Notes: generated by a model not told the origin, from the letters alone. Shown: positions 34,740 to 48,630, numbered from the stretch's first letter. The stretch: DNA of 64,000 nucleotides from Epiperipatus broadwayi (GCA_028023455.1 JAQFVV010000182.1:1734001-1798000), one strand, 5' to 3'. Numbers and translations: made by a program.

Positions 34740-36260
34740 ATGGAAGATATTGAAAGTAAACAAAAAAAATCAAGTGATGATTAGTTAATAAATATTATTA
34801 ATTTTCTTAGATTGTATTTGTTTTTTAATTATTATTTTAAAAAAAATTACATTCAAATAAAAAAGTAAATAATTATAAAAAATAAGAGTACAAAAAATAA
34901 TCCACACAAATGTTTAAGATGCATATTTTAAAATTCTTCCCTATATGCTCAAATTCTATGGCTGAGCAGATGTTAGCAACATAATGTGATTTAAATGATA
35001 ATGCAAAAATTTACTTTTGTTACAATATAATATTTTGAGAATGATAAACAAATTGCAAATTTGTTTGCTTTGGAATTTATTATGGAAGTGAATCATTTTT
35101 AAAATTAAAAAAAAAAAAAAGATTAATATGAATGAACTTAGAAAATGTTTTTACAATCAAAATTTTAAAAAATAAAACAAAACTTATACTCATGAATCCT
35201 GGATTTATTCTGAATATGCAAGAAAGAAAAAAAAATTTACTAAGGGAAAAAATTGAAATTTTGGTCAAATATTGTCAAAAATAATTTCTGATCATATTTA
35301 TAAAAAAAAAAAGTTCTTTTCAGAATTATCATAAATATTTAAAAACAAATCATGAACTACAATCGTGATAATTTAACCTCAAAATTAGAAAATTACAGCA
35401 AATGTAATAAATTAAAAAAAAAAAACCATCTAAAAAAAAATATGAATTCTTTTTTTCATATATATTTGAAAAATAGTGGTTCTCGGAATACTGATTGCCA
35501 ATATATAAAAAATCCTAATCCCAAAGAATAACTTGCTGAAAGGACAACTTGAGAAACATTAACTTATAAAAGGAAAGTTTCTGATATGAATATAACTCAA
35601 TATATTAATCTTTACATTAAAAAAACAACAACAATTAAACCTATATATTTAGTAATACTTTAGGATATAAAAAATTATCTTATTAGATTAACTTTGCCTA
35701 ATTTTTTTTAAAAAATGTTATAGTAAGTAAAAGAAATGTACCTATTTTTAATTTATTTTGTCATTTAATTTATTGATATTGTGATAAAAGTATGAATAAT
35801 AAAAAAATAGATATGTTGTTAATAATTTAAACGCAAACAAACTAATTAATAATTCTAAAAGTCCCATATCTAAAAGAGCAATATGTCATATATTAAATGA
35901 CATATATAAAATAATATATGGATGCAAAAAATCATAAAGGTGAATCAAGATGTTCTTTAGAAAAGAGATTATAAGAACATCTGCTTTATAACCATTCAAA
36001 AAATGCTACAAACAATCAGTTTAATGCCATTTCAGTTTTCTTTGTCAGTGGAAAACTTTGTAACTTTAAATTTAGCTTCAAGTGAAATCACATAAAAAAG
36101 ACACCATACAAATTACCGAATAGATATTCTGCTAATATTGAAATGCATATTTCCTATAAAATCATATGATCAACTGTTTCTCATCCATGTAAGTTCAGTT
36201 GATACAAACTGATAAAATATCACATGACCAATCACATGACTCCAGTTTATATATTGCTGT
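34740..36260. other. No gene seen
   Basis: Very AT-rich intronic sequence; open frames are low-complexity Phe/Leu/Lys strings. Confidence 0.4.
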
Positions 36261-36267
36261 TATTTCT

Positions 36268-36460
36268 CCATTTTCTCTATGCCACTTACTGTAAGCTTTA
36301 ATCAGTAATGATAGATGCTAGAGCTTGATGAAAGCCATAAGTTTGAAGCCAGTCTAAAAATTTTGGATAGAATAGCATAAGATAGGGATTTATTAGCATT
36401 ATCAGCTGATATCTGTCATTACTTACTAAAGTTTACAGTAAATGGCATAGAGAAGATGGG
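36268..36460. repeat. Small inverted repeat enclosing a hammerhead-like motif
   Basis: The left arm ccattttctctatgccactt, then actgtaagctttaatcagta, pairs with a right arm of tcattacttactaaagttta and cagtaaatggcatagagaag. Between them lies a decayed hammerhead-like core (36316-36360). The right part resembles 27620-27690, so this is another member of the UGGGG hammerhead family. Confidence 0.65.
36316..36360 (+). ncRNA. Decayed hammerhead-like motif, UGGGG family
   Basis: TTGATGA-AAGC-CATAA-GTTT-GAAGC-CA-GTC is readable. C3 of the core and the third A of GAAA are changed, and stem I is lost after GTC (taaaaat). It is recognised by alignment with 27553-27595 rather than by folding. Confidence 0.4.
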
Positions 36461-36499
36461 AAAATGTGCTGTTAACTTCAGTTGACAATGATTAAAATC

Positions 36500-39400
36500 T
36501 AACTAACTGAAACTACTTCTGTATAATTTATATAACTGTATTAGTATCCCTGTTATAATGTAAAAGTGTTATAAACATAGACATATACAGCTGTTTTATT
36601 CGCTCAATAGAAATTTTGTTATTAAAGGAGTTTGTAATAAATTGGCTGAAACACAAGTGAATATAAATCAGTAATACATCCATGCCTTCGACCCAAAAAA
36701 CATCAACATTGCTTGCAAGTAGCGATATGACAGAAAAAGAAAAGTGAAAGATACATGGTTTATCACAAACAACAACCACATCATTAGCACAAAAAAAACC
36801 ACAGTTACCAGCTCTCAAGCATGTGGAATATTTAAATAGCTAATTTAAATAATTATGATTTTCATCAATAAATATTACAGCATATTCAGCCAATCCATGA
36901 GTGCTATGAATCAGATTTTCTAAGCTGAAAGTGCACTCAGCTATTTTTAATAAAAATAATTACGTATAATAAACCTTTTCTTTAGCCAATGTTAGAAATG
37001 TTTCAGTCAATTTATTACAAACAAAAATGAAAAGGATAACAAAAGATTTTATATTAAATGAAGTTGAAAATTGTTGTACATTAACATTTTAACTTAATTA
37101 TTCCATATTACTACCAATTTGATAATTATATCTTCAAACATGACCCAAAACTGTTATACCATGATTTTCTTATGGTTTATTATTCTTATTTTTACAGCAA
37201 TATGGAGAGAGAAAAAATCAAATGTAAGCATTCTTATTTTGAATAAGGTCATTTGCTTGAATTCAATACTGTTCAAAGATGAAATTTCCATACTCATAGG
37301 AATATAACACTCTATATCCAATAATAATGGCTATATACTATAATTGCAGTTTATTATGTTACTACTCATTTGATCAATCCAAATTAATCTAATAACATCT
37401 CCATCTTGTAAACTAATCATAAATAGCTAACTGATTGGTTTTAGACAAGCTAATCATTACACACAAAACTTATTGACTGAAAATTTTCCAACAACCATTC
37501 AACATAAATGCAAACTTCTTTAATTGCTATTATCCAATCTATAAAATTAATTAAAAAATTTATATATAAATTTGCCTTATGAGTGATATTGCTCTGCATG
37601 GATTGGTGCAATGGTAGAGCAGCAACCTCTGAAGGTCAAGGTTCATGAATCATAACCTGTTTTGCCAGTTCCAGTGCTCAAATTACCTATGAACTTCTGA
37701 ACAATAAACAATTCAATTTTTTTTTTTGTAAGTGTTCAAATGCAGAATTATGTTTAGCTCGACTTAAATTTTAAAAAATCTGGTTGGGTGGAAGTGCATA
37801 CTATAATACTTTGTTTGAAAAGGAAAAGTATTAATTATAGTATTTAGACTCTTAATAGATTAGTGGTTTTAAAAAAGCAGTATCTTAGTAAGTCTTGATA
37901 TTAAATAAGAATGAATAATTTTTCCAATTTATAATGCTTTGTGGGAAATAACTAATATATTGGTAAATTAGTTATAAGTAAATTAAAAATTTCTAGTTTA
38001 ATTTCCTGATCATTTCAGATAAAACTGATGTGTTAAAACATAGTCCAGGATAGATAAGTTGGTAATAATTGCAAACTGAAGCAATCAATGAATGTCACAG
38101 ACAAGAGTATAAATTAAAAGAATCACCAGCCATGATAAAAGTATTATAAGACCAAGCTGACAACCATTTTATGATTAAATACTTTAAAATAAACACTTAA
38201 ACCTTTTTCATCTGCGATTCTATTTTACAATCTATGAGTTGAAGAGAGAAGAGATTTTTGTATAAATCTAATATTATATATAATCCAAAAGAAATCATAT
38301 TTCAAATATGATTCAGGAGGGTTTTATTCATCACAATTCAACAGATGAGAAATTATAAAATATATTAAAATATTTGTAGGATTATGAATGCCCATATTCA
38401 AAAACAACAACAAGAAAAGTAATTTTAAAAAATAGTTACTACTTTCCATTCACATAAACATGACAATAAAAGCTGGGGTTTAATTTTATTCGAGTATTGA
38501 CCTGTAAGAATGTAATAAGAGTACTGTATCATTTAAAATTAATTAAGCAAAAAATCACTTTGATAGTATCTCTTTAAAATAATGTCAACAAATTTAAAAT
38601 AAAAAAAAATATTCTGCACAATAACTAATGCAATAAACATACATATACACTGTATGTTAATATATAAAATTAGATATGCAAATGTATTATGTACCAATTG
38701 AATATTATCCCAGTGGGAAATTTTGTACCCATTTATCATGAATTCTATGATCATATGCTATGTTTTGTTGTTGTGTAAGTTCCACACACACTTAAATGTA
38801 AGATAAGTGAAAAACATTTTTTCAAAGAATAATTAAGAATTCTATAATATAGGTCTTAACAAAATCTTTTTTTTTTTGTTACTTTCTAAATATATATATA
38901 TATATTTTAAATAAAAGAATATTAAGTGCCTAAACACATTCAATATGAAGTATAAATTTTATATAAGTTTTCAGCAAAAAGAAAGAAATTTGATATATGT
39001 GTATGAAAGAGAGTTTTTAAAATATAAACAGAGAAGATTTACTCTTGACTTTTAAAAAACAAGAGAATAATAAAAAATGAAGTATACTTCAGTAACAAAT
39101 AATAATAAATGCCCTTAATATTTTTCTTTCTTTTTTTGATAAAAATCACTCTACCTTTTTGTTTTCTTTATGAAAACCATTTTATTATAATCAATAACTT
39201 TAATCATAAAATACTTATTAATTATAGATTAAAGTTGTTGTTTTTTTTTTCTTTAAAGCTACAACCAGAAAACAGCAATTACTTAATAAATTTCTTTTTT
39301 ATTATTTATTAATATCCTTCCTTATTTCAAAATCAATATCAAAACAGAATAAGAATTAAATTCTCAGAATAATAGAAAATTTCATTAAATACTTATAATA

Positions 39401-39580
39401 AAAAGCTTTATTATTTAGAAGGAATTTTGAATAATAAAAAAAAGGTATTACACTAAATGGTAAATAATAGCAAACTACTGATGATGATCGAGTATTATAG
39501 CTTCATCATAATTATTACTTACCCCCAGGTTTGCCAACTATGATCACATAATACTTTGATTAAAGATGTACTTTTTATAG
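36500..39580. other. Intronic AT-rich sequence, no gene apart from the SINE at 37.6 kb
   Basis: Only low-complexity open frames are present, and no splice-bounded coding block is evident. Confidence 0.4.
37598..37685 (+). repeat. tRNA-derived SINE fragment (family D)
   Basis: A box ttggtgcaatggtagagc (37604-37621) and B box aaggttcatgaatc (37638-37651) have tRNA-like spacing. A tail including tttttttttt follows near 37720. The resemblance is to a Gly- or Glu-type A box, but folding into a true tRNA is not evident. Confidence 0.55.
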
Positions 39581-39599
39581 TCAAGAAAATGATCCATGG

Positions 39600-39660
39600 T
39601 GATCGTGGATCTTGAACTCCGAGGTACATCGCCACCACATTAAACCACGAAGGGCACAAA
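39600..39660 (-). repeat. tRNA-derived SINE fragment (family C)
   Basis: The minus strand reads cgtggtttaatgtggtggcg (A-box-like TGGTTTAATGTGG) followed by cggagttcaagatccacgat (B box). It forms a GC-rich island in AT-rich sequence. Confidence 0.5.
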
Positions 39661-40682
39661 ATGTTTGAAATGTTAGGAAGGTATTAAACAATAAAATGTT
39701 ATTTATTCACCTGTTTTAAATATATATTTTATATCTTTTTTTTCTCCCTCTATTTTAGAATAAAATTGTTTTGATTCTAATCTGATTTAATAATGCTGCA
39801 TTTATTCCGGAATACTTACTGCTTACATAAGTTTTAAATAAATAAAAAAACATGATCTTAAAATAGCATCAAACAAGTTTATTCATTTAATTAAAAATGT
39901 CATAGTCATATTCTTTCTTGATAAGTATTACAAACTATATATATACTTTTTCTACTTTAGTGAATATAAAAAAAAAAAAATCAAACAGAACTACATCATG
40001 AAGTAAATAATATTTACAGGTGGTAAAAAAAAAAAAAAACAAGATCATTAATAACAAAAGGTGCTAATTATTTTCCTTTTTTTTTTTTTTAATAATAAAA
40101 ATTACTAAGTAAAAAAAAATAATAAAAGGGGAAGGGGTGTCGATTTGTTGAAAAACAACTTCACATTTCCGTTTTACTATCTTGCATCTTAAAATAAATA
40201 TTGTACTACATATAAAAATAACTCACAATATTATCAATAAAATCATCTAAAGAAAAACTATCACATAAATATATAGTTTCATGACACCATCAACAATCAT
40301 AATGTCTAAAGATGGTTCCTCCAATTTTCCAAACTATTCTCTCATAAATTTGTTGTTCTTTATATGCATCTTACTGATATAAGGACTAATTAAAGCTTAT
40401 AATGAAACTCTAAAATTTGGGATGTTATTATTATGAGAGTTGACACAATGACAAACGCCAAAGTGATAGTCACAAAAGAATTAATGTTTTTCTTAGTTTT
40501 CCCTTTTTTAAACAGAAGTTTCTGTATGTCTTCATCACTATCAGCCAGAAAAAAAAAAGCCAAAAAAGTAAAAGAAAAAAAAGAATAAAGCTAAAAATTT
40601 TTTATAATGGCTATAACCAATCTCTGAGCCACAAGTATAGCCACATGATCATATGATGATCATTCTAATTTTTTTTTTTTTT

Positions 40683-41350
40683 GACATCTTATGATGGCCT
40701 CTTTTAACCTTTTCAGCAGCAAATCATTTTTGAAAATATCTAATTGTAGCTTTCCAATGTATTTTATCTTCATTTACATCCTTCCAATGAAAGTATTCAA
40801 TACTCTATCTCTTTCAAATATCTTTGGGATAATCTTTATAATGTATATAGGATCTGCTTCTTCTACAAAAAAAAAACTATTGTTCAAGTTTATCATAAAA
40901 TACATTTATTAATAAATCTATTGTCCTTCAACATCTTTATATGCCTAAGTGAAGAAAAACATGCACAGGCAATTGTAGATTCAATATAACCATATCTAAG
41001 AACAGAAAAATGTATTATATAGTTCTATAAGCTTCACATTGCATTTTCATAATACTATGTGTTATACTTTAACATCCAAGGATGTTTTTCTAATTTAAAA
41101 AGCAATTGAGATATTAAAATTGACTACACTCTCGAGACAATAACCATTTAAGTCAAAAGTTACTGAAGATTTTTCTTTTATCACTAGTCAATAAAAGACC
41201 TGAGTTTTTAGGACATTAATTAATAAACTAATTTCTTAAGAATATTTTGAAAACTATTCTCTGAATTTATAAGAATAAATCAATCTTCATATTACAAATT
41301 TGGACATCAAGAATATGAAATTCTCAATACAGTGGATTCTACAAAATGAA
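40683..41350 (-). pseudogene. LINE fragment (family X), C-terminal region
   Basis: The minus strand gives stop-broken frames such as FYDKLEQ..FFVEEADPIYII near 40910-40830 and KYIGKLQLDIF near 40770, parallel to the region 43130-42960 of the second copy. The DNA also matches directly: attgtagctttccaatgtat here and attgcagctttctaatgtat at 42956. No active site is present. Confidence 0.6.
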
Positions 41351-42660
41351 TGAATTGATTCCAGAATGTCATTTGTTGCATTGCTGGTTAGCTTTAGTTT
41401 ACATTGAACTAATCCATTCTAGACCATAAATCAAAATCAAAATTACCATTCACACAAACATGTAAGCAATAAAAAATAAAAATGTAAAAATACATACTAA
41501 AGTAATAGCTATATGTACTGTATAATTATATATATATATTTTAAAAAATTAAAATTCATCTTTTAAAAGCATAAAATTAAAATGTAAATTTATATATCCT
41601 AATAAAACTTCACAGATTACTGATTTCACAACTCCCATTTTCTAGTGAAATAATATTCAATAATGATTTTCACTGGCTTGTAATGCCATGTTTTCTAATT
41701 CTTTTCCTAAATCTGATGAATCATATTTTCTTGAGAATATATTTTTTTCACAGGAATATATTTATAATAGGATAGCAAAAAAAAAAAATTCACATAATTT
41801 TTTTCATATATAAATGATTGACACACTGTTGTCATTAAACTGCCATTTACCTTTGATCAACTCACAATAGCAAGTGAATTTCCATTAGTTGCATAATATT
41901 ACAACATAAACAGCTCAAGCTGAAATTCTTTTAGCAAATTCATGCTTAGCATCTTGATATCTACCATTTTTAATTTTGATTTTTGTTTTATGTCAACATT
42001 ATAAGAGTTCTGGTTTGATTTTTATAACTTGTCATAAATTATGATAGTACTGAATATGCACTTAAGAAAATACTTTTAAATAAATATATGATATATATAA
42101 TATTTTTAGAGATAGAAAAAGGTAATGCAAATTAAATTACTAAATTAGTTTTAGCATTTAAATATCAGCTATTTTGATTTTTGTCCTCAATTTTTTTTTA
42201 ACATCAATATTGTAATTTTTAAATTCAGTTTTTAAGATTCATTTCTAAATAAATACAAACATATTGCAGACATTCATAAACAAATATAGCCATAACATTC
42301 AGGGGGGAGGGGGACAACTGCTCTACATATGAATTTTGCAATAACTATACAAATTAATCTGAAAAACACAAATATGACTACATATAAAACATGCTTATCC
42401 ATTTTTATATTTGTTTGATACTTTGCAGCACTGTATTTTAATTTCTTCAGCAGAAAACTTTTTTTCTGAAATATAGAGAGGAAAAGGTAAAAAGAAAATT
42501 CATAAAAGCTTCCTAACATGACAATGGTGAATAACCCCATAAGTCAATCCAGTGTGACTGTACATAATGTATGGAAATCACTAATCAACTTTGTACTTAG
42601 AAAAAAATGGAGAAATCAGGAAGATCCTCATAGATACGTATATGAAATTTCTACTGACTA

Positions 42661-42890
42661 ATGCCTTTGGCAGGATGGCTCAGTTGGTTAGAACATTAAC
42701 TTAAAATTCAATATTCAAGAATCTAAGGGTCCAGGTTTGATTCCCATGCTAGTACTGTTACTAGTCAGGCCAGCAATACCTGAAGAAGAGAGAACACCTC
42801 TCAAAACATTGCGCATATATTATTCTGTGTTCTTACTAACAGTAGATGTAGTGGAATATTCAAATAAAGTTAAATTTTTCTCAAGACCTT
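42661..42890 (+). mobile_element. SINE with tRNA-like head and hammerhead-like core
   Basis: A tRNA-like head has A box ggatggctcagttggttaga (near 42673-42692) and B box ggtccaggtttgattccca (42728-42746). It is followed by CTGAAGA, a GAGAG/CTCTC stem and AAAAC (42780-42807), then a tail ending in the A/T-rich attcaaataaagttaaattt. The tRNA-like head with a hammerhead-like body suggests a composite element. Confidence 0.6.
42771..42815 (+). ncRNA. Hammerhead-like hairpin in SINE
   Basis: CTGAAGA (42780-42786), an extra A, stem GAGAG-AACAC-CTCTC (42788-42802), AAAA where GAAA is expected, C, and ATTG, which can pair with the CAAT just before CTGAAGA. Stem III and the cleavage triplet are not recognisable, so it is a remnant at best. 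Confidence 0.35.
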
Positions 42891-42929
42891 CAACACTTAA
42901 CATTAGATGATGGAAACAGTTCAATATAT

Positions 42930-43870
42930 AAATATAATTTCAATATTATGTCTAATTGCAGCTTTCTAATGTATTCTATTCTCTGCCATATCTTCCCAAT
43001 GGAAACAATTGTCATTGCACTTCTTTAGAATACTCCTTACAATGCACATACACAGAATCTACCTCACCAACAAAATCGTACTTAAGCTCACTATAAAACA
43101 CTTTCTTAAAAAGTCTTGGATTGCTCATTTATTTTATATGTACAATTCAACAAAAATATCATTTTACAATAGTGAACTCTATAGTACCATATCCAGCAAA
43201 TTGAAAATCATATCGATTGGTTTAATGATCTTGTTATGGTATTTTTAAAATTTAACAGAGCATTTTTAAAGGAAACTTTTCTAATACTTTTACATGATGT
43301 TAACAGTGTCTGAATCTCACATTCAAATCTATCTTTTAATTTGGTAAACAACAACAGCAGCACACTGAAGTCTGTGCTGCATTTCAATACCTAAGTTGTG
43401 TCTTTCTGTTTATAAAACTACCGAGATATTTAAATTGGCTTACATTCTCATAACTCTCTAAATTAAAATTTTTCTGAGAATTTTTCTTCCATCCATAGGT
43501 TAATAACAAACTTGAGTCTTTTAAACATTAATCATTAAACCAAAAGTATTTCAATGTTGCATTCAAAATCTTAAGTATATTTTTCAACTTGTCTTTACAA
43601 ATGGTAAAAATAGCTCAATCATTAGCATACTATAAATCCAGAATCCAAAAAAATGAAGTTCTTTGTCTTCCTCTTTAATTGATTGAAGTCGAACATTCCA
43701 CTATCAAATCTGTATTGCATTTTGATCCCCATTTCATTAATCCACTTATAAGCAATTTCACTGACAATTGTCATAAAAATTAAAAACACTGTTGGAGCAA
43801 GTATACATCCTTGTTTAACACTAAATTTCACTTTAAATGTCTTAAATTTTCCATCTGTAGTAATAATATT
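42930..43870 (-). pseudogene. LINE (family X) reverse-transcriptase fragment
   Basis: The minus-strand frame at 43831-43622 starts KFSVKQGCILAPTVFLIFMT and continues with SEIAYKWINEMGI and FDFNQLKRKTK. This is the conserved block just before the FADD box in LINE RTs (VKQGC(V/I)LAPTLF ... F(D/N)L.RL..KTK). Downstream the frames break but keep ESYENVSQFKYLGSFINRK (near 43450-43390). Further down (43130-42960) the C-terminal region is blurred. It shares family with 25985-26610 and 40683-41350. Confidence 0.78.
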
Positions 43871-44189
43871 TCCTCTAAAATTATTACATTATTGTATATG
43901 CTTCTAAAATAATACTTTTAAATAAAGTATTTATAACATTTTTATGTTTAAAGATAGAAAGAATTATATGAATTAAATTGATAAATAAGTTTTATGCTAC
44001 AAAGATGTCTGTTGCTCTAATACTCATTGTATCTATACTTAAATCTTTATTTAGTGAGTAAAATATGACCTAGAAACTTTCATTATAGCAGATTTCACTA
44101 TATAACTTACACTTATACAATATTTAAAATTTAGATTTATTTGATTTGAAGCATTAATGCACTTTCTATTTAACTAATAATAAAATTAA

Positions 44190-44830
44190 GGTTCTTTTAT
44201 TAAATGTTACTAAATTGCTAATTCCAGAAAAAGTAAACAATGAAACACAAGCATCCAGACCATTGGCTGGAACAACATCTAAATATCATAATCCATGACT
44301 CCAAAAATTTGCAGAATCTATTAGGTGAAAGATATCATACGTATAAATCTATTTCTGTAGAGATAGTACTACTAATTTTATTGATTCTTGTAAACATATA
44401 TAGCATATGGTAATGCTTTTTTAATTACTTACTAATAATTGAATGTGTGAAAGGTAAAAATATCCTCATCAAGTATGTAGATTTTATCTTTTATAATGTG
44501 AAAAATTAATTATACTCTCATACACACACAACACACATATATTCAAGGTTATAGTTAATTAATTTGTATTTTTGTGAAATTTACTCAGTGTATAACTAAT
44601 TAATGTATATAATCTGCCACTCCTGGTGTTTAAATGTCATATGATCTCTTGAACAATTACTTATTATTTTTCATCCAATGTATAGCATATAACATAAATA
44701 AATTATATTCATATAATAATTAGGTATGAAATTTAAGAGAATGAGATTCTAGGTACTTTTTATTTAATGTTGCTTAATTGCTAATTCTGGATAAATAAAT
44801 TATGAAACCCAAAGAGCCTGGAACTAGTGA
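44190..44830. repeat. Pair of related 75-bp segments
   Basis: The segments 44190-44265 and 44750-44828 share ttttatt.aatgtt.ct.aattgctaattc, then gaaac.caa. Between and around them the sequence is AT-rich with no gene. Confidence 0.55.
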
Positions 44831-44839
44831 ATATTTAGT

Positions 44840-46370
44840 TATAGGAAGCCTGAAACTTTTAGTTACAGGAAAATTTTTATGTTAGTTGGAAAAAGTCACA
44901 CCTATACTGTACACAAATATATATATATATATACTGTGTGCACAGTATTAATTAATTTCAGTCTTTCTCATGTATGTGTATTAGTTTAACTACTTAAAAT
45001 AGATCACAACTGATAGTTTGTAATCACATCTCTCACATTACCATCTGCTTTATATATATATCTGATCAATTTACAAAGTAGGTATAATTAACAGTTTTGC
45101 CTATACAGAAATATTTGTTTATAATAAAAAACTATACATATAATAAATATAACCATGTCAGCTTTCACAATCTCATGTAACATAATCAATATGTATCTCA
45201 CATAAATAGATTCTGATAATTTATGAATTATGGGTGATGAATTATGAAGGACATGACAGTCAATGATAACTTTTCTATGAAACTAAAAGCCCTTAGTCCT
45301 GAGCTTGTGCTTTATTGTTTATTTTTCAAAAATTAGCAGTTAAGCGACAATACTTTGATTTCCATTTTCTTATACATACAAGTGGTAAATTCTGATTAAA
45401 AAATAAGTACAATTAAACACTTGAGCTCCAGTTTTCCACTCTAATCCTATAGTAAACCATCCAGGGCAACAAATCACTAATGATTTATTACAAACAAAAT
45501 ATTTGTCAACAAGAAATTCAATTGGCTGAAAAAACTCTATAGCGATTGGGAAACTTATTTCAATCAATGTCTGAGATACTTGCCAAGGAAGACTATGAAT
45601 CGAATCTGGGGTGGTCCTGAAATAACTCTGTGTGAGATTATCAGATGAATATATGTCTTGAATGAAGGTTTAATTCTTATGTGTGGCTTATTCCTTGGGC
45701 TAATTAATCATTTTGTTACATGCTTTGCTCCAATGGCTAACATTAAATTGGTTTATGATTCATATTACTTTCTCTCTCTTTTCTTTAAAATATAAAGCTA
45801 TTTTATTTTTGATGACTAGTTAGCTATGAAAATAATAAGGAATATTGAATTTGTGAATAATGAGGGACAAACTTACTTAAAAATAATGGTAAATGAGATA
45901 TTTATTTTATATAGCATGCAATGTTTTTTTATAAACTGTAATAGTAAGAATCAGCCATTAAGCTGATGCACATGGCAAAAAGATTTAATAAGGTTTGCAG
46001 TTAAATAAAACTGTAGTACAGTACAATATCTACATTTTTTTCATAATTTGTTTTTCTTTAAAATTATATATATTAAAAAAATTACATACTAAAAATCATA
46101 ATAATAAAAAGTTAAATTGCTAATATGTATATGCTTCCAGATGAAAGTCAATTTTTTTTTTTTTTTTTATGAACAATAGTAAAAATAATGATGACCCTTT
46201 GTTTTTATGGTTTCTGAGGCTGATTACAATAAAATAATAATAATTATTTGAATTTTATACATTGAGTTAAAAAATTAAAATGCAGATTTTTAATATTAAT
46301 AATTATTGAAAAAAAAAAATTTTGAAAATAATTTTGTTTGTTTAAAGTTTCTATCATATATTCACTTCTT
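44840..46370. other. No gene seen
   Basis: AT-rich with TA microsatellites (for example 44918-44934). The minus-strand frame at 45370-45567 is slightly less biased but is unrecognised. Confidence 0.4.
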
Positions 46371-46371
46371 T

Positions 46372-46470
46372 TTTGTGTGTCATAGTATCAGCTGGGAAGT
46401 GAACCCGCTAACCTGGGACAACTACTTGTAAGGCAACTGTGCTGACCACTCGACCACCAACGCTTGACAT
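46372..46470 (-). repeat. tRNA-derived SINE, family A copy 2
   Basis: On the minus strand: ttggtggtcgagtggtcagc (A box), ttacaagtagttgtcccagg, gcgggttcacttcccagctg (B box), then actatgacacac and an A-rich tail. This is the best preserved copy of the family and has the Ser/Leu-like A box GTCGAGTGGTCAGC. Confidence 0.8.
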
Positions 46471-46523
46471 ATATTCACTTTAAATGAATAAACTAATAAA
46501 TTCCCAATTTTTTCTTAATTATT

Positions 46524-46784
46524 ATGGAAAATAACTATATGAAAAAACGTAAATGAGATATGCTTAAAATCTGAATAAAAATCACAATTTTTGCCGAGTA
46601 CACTTCTGTCTAAGTTATATTAGTCATAGTCATGGCATTTGGCAGATGGCAATTTTCTCCCCAATATCAGATGCCATAACTATGACTAATATAACTCAGC
46701 CGAAAATGCACTAGCAAAAATTGCGAACTTTATTCATATTTTAAGCGTATCTCATATACGTTTTTGCATATAGTTATTTTCCAT
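46524..46784. mobile_element. Fold-back MITE of about 260 bp
   Basis: Inverted arms of about 115 bp: atggaaaataactatatgaa at the left and ttgcatatagttattttcca at the right. The inner arms contain agttatattagtcatagt and its complement. A centre of about 30 bp (tctccccaatatcag) separates the arms. It lies about 55 bp from a SINE. Confidence 0.85.
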
Positions 46785-46789
46785 ATTAT

Positions 46790-48620
46790 ATTTCCTCAAG
46801 ATATTGCATACCAAAATTTTCAATGTTTCTTTTTTTTTTTAAATCTAGAATCTGGAAGGGAGGGAGAATTAGAATATAAAAACTTTTGATATTTTCTATG
46901 ATTTATGTCTAAAAATAAGTTTTTAATAAATCCAGTAAGTAAGTAATGAAAGCCACTAACAAGCTAACATTCTTCCAAAAATTAAATATTATATGGGTTA
47001 AATAGTTAAACAATGAGAAACATTATTTACTGAATATGGTATAAACTTAATCTTATATATTGTATAAAGAAGATATTCTGACCATACAATTAAGATATGC
47101 ACATAAACACACTTTTTTTCATTTAAAAACTAATTTGCTCTTTAATAAATCACTGGAAAACAAGTTTATGACTAAACTAAAAGACTTTTTTTATTATCTA
47201 CATCAAACAAACAAAAATAAAACCATCTCTCAAAAAAATTTCAACAAAAACATTTATTACAGGTTTAAATAACTAAAAAAAAATTAGACTTTGCATTAAT
47301 AATCAAAACCAATAAAAACAAGTATTTATTGATTAAAATAAATTCCTAGAAACAAAATTGAAAGATAATTCAAAAGAATATTATGTATTTATAATCCTTT
47401 ATTTGTGCATTATTGAATCTCATCTTATTTATTGAAAATATAATCATGTAATAATTTTATAAAGTTGGGAACCTAATTCAAGAAAATCTCATATCTCTAT
47501 AAAGCATCTTCAGGCAATAAAAAAATTATTAACAACAAATGTCAATTGTAATTTCGCTCAGTGAAACTATCCAATTAGATTTCAAACAAAAGTTTCAAAA
47601 CTCACAACTGGGACTAAAATTTAAATAAAATAATTAATAAGAAAATTTAATAGTGATAAATCAATAATATTCTTAAACCTAATCTAATCATTTTTAATAT
47701 TAATTATCTTGAAAATTCAAATATCAATATAATGGAGTCTCAACACAAGTCTTGGAGTCAATGGCAAAAGTAACAAGAGATCATCATAACTTTTATTAAA
47801 ACTTATAGACTGCAAATTATATAACAATAAAAAAAAGTATTATAATTGTAAAAACAATAATTAAAATTTATATATATAAAACATATTTATAATTTTAACA
47901 TCATATTTGAGGCTAGTGCCCTTTATAGATTACAGTTAATGTGAAGTGTAAATATATCCCAAATTATGTTTTTGTTTAATAAATTTATTCATTTTGCACT
48001 ATTGTGATGGTAAAAATTCTTTCTAATATAAAAATTTTTAACTGAAAATAATTATTATGAAAATTATTTATTACTAAAATATATTACTTAATTTTAAATT
48101 TAAAATCTCAGTCTAAAATGTTAGAATTTATACTATTTATACACAACACATAAATATACTAACTGCAAAAACAGACTCTATCAAAGGCAAATTGAAACTG
48201 CTGTTATTATAAAATACATATGCTACATTTCATTTGAGCATTGTTTCCAATTGGTAAGCTGCTTTAGGACAACCGTTTTATTGCCTTGATAATCTTTCAT
48301 AATTTTGTAGAATCCTTCTAATAATTTCATGAAATATGAATGGTTTGAAAAGCTGTGGTTAAAAATCATTGTTTTATTCCATCACTACACATAGCAGGCA
48401 TTTATGTTTGATACTGGATTCTAACATTAATTCTCATTTGTACGTTTTATCTGATATCAAATTTCATTTTTATTACAAATCTTGTCTCATGTTTATGTTA
48501 ATAGTTACACTATGTTTATATTTATTACAAATGCCTCTTCCCACCATCCATTGTAAGTATATATATATATTAATTTTAATATTCTCATGGATAAATGAAT
48601 TCATAGAATTATTTCTGAGA
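46790..48620. other. No gene seen; weak hammerhead-like trace near 47.5 kb
   Basis: AT-rich. On the minus strand near 47515-47480 CUGAAGAUGCUUUAUAGAG followed by AUAUGAGA could be a heavily decayed hammerhead-like core, too weak to annotate separately. Confidence 0.35.
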
Positions 48621-48630
48621 GTTTCCGTGT

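Noticed and set aside
39483-39520. CTGATGATGATCGAG as a hammerhead start
   Set aside because: No GAAA or paired stem follows within a reasonable distance.
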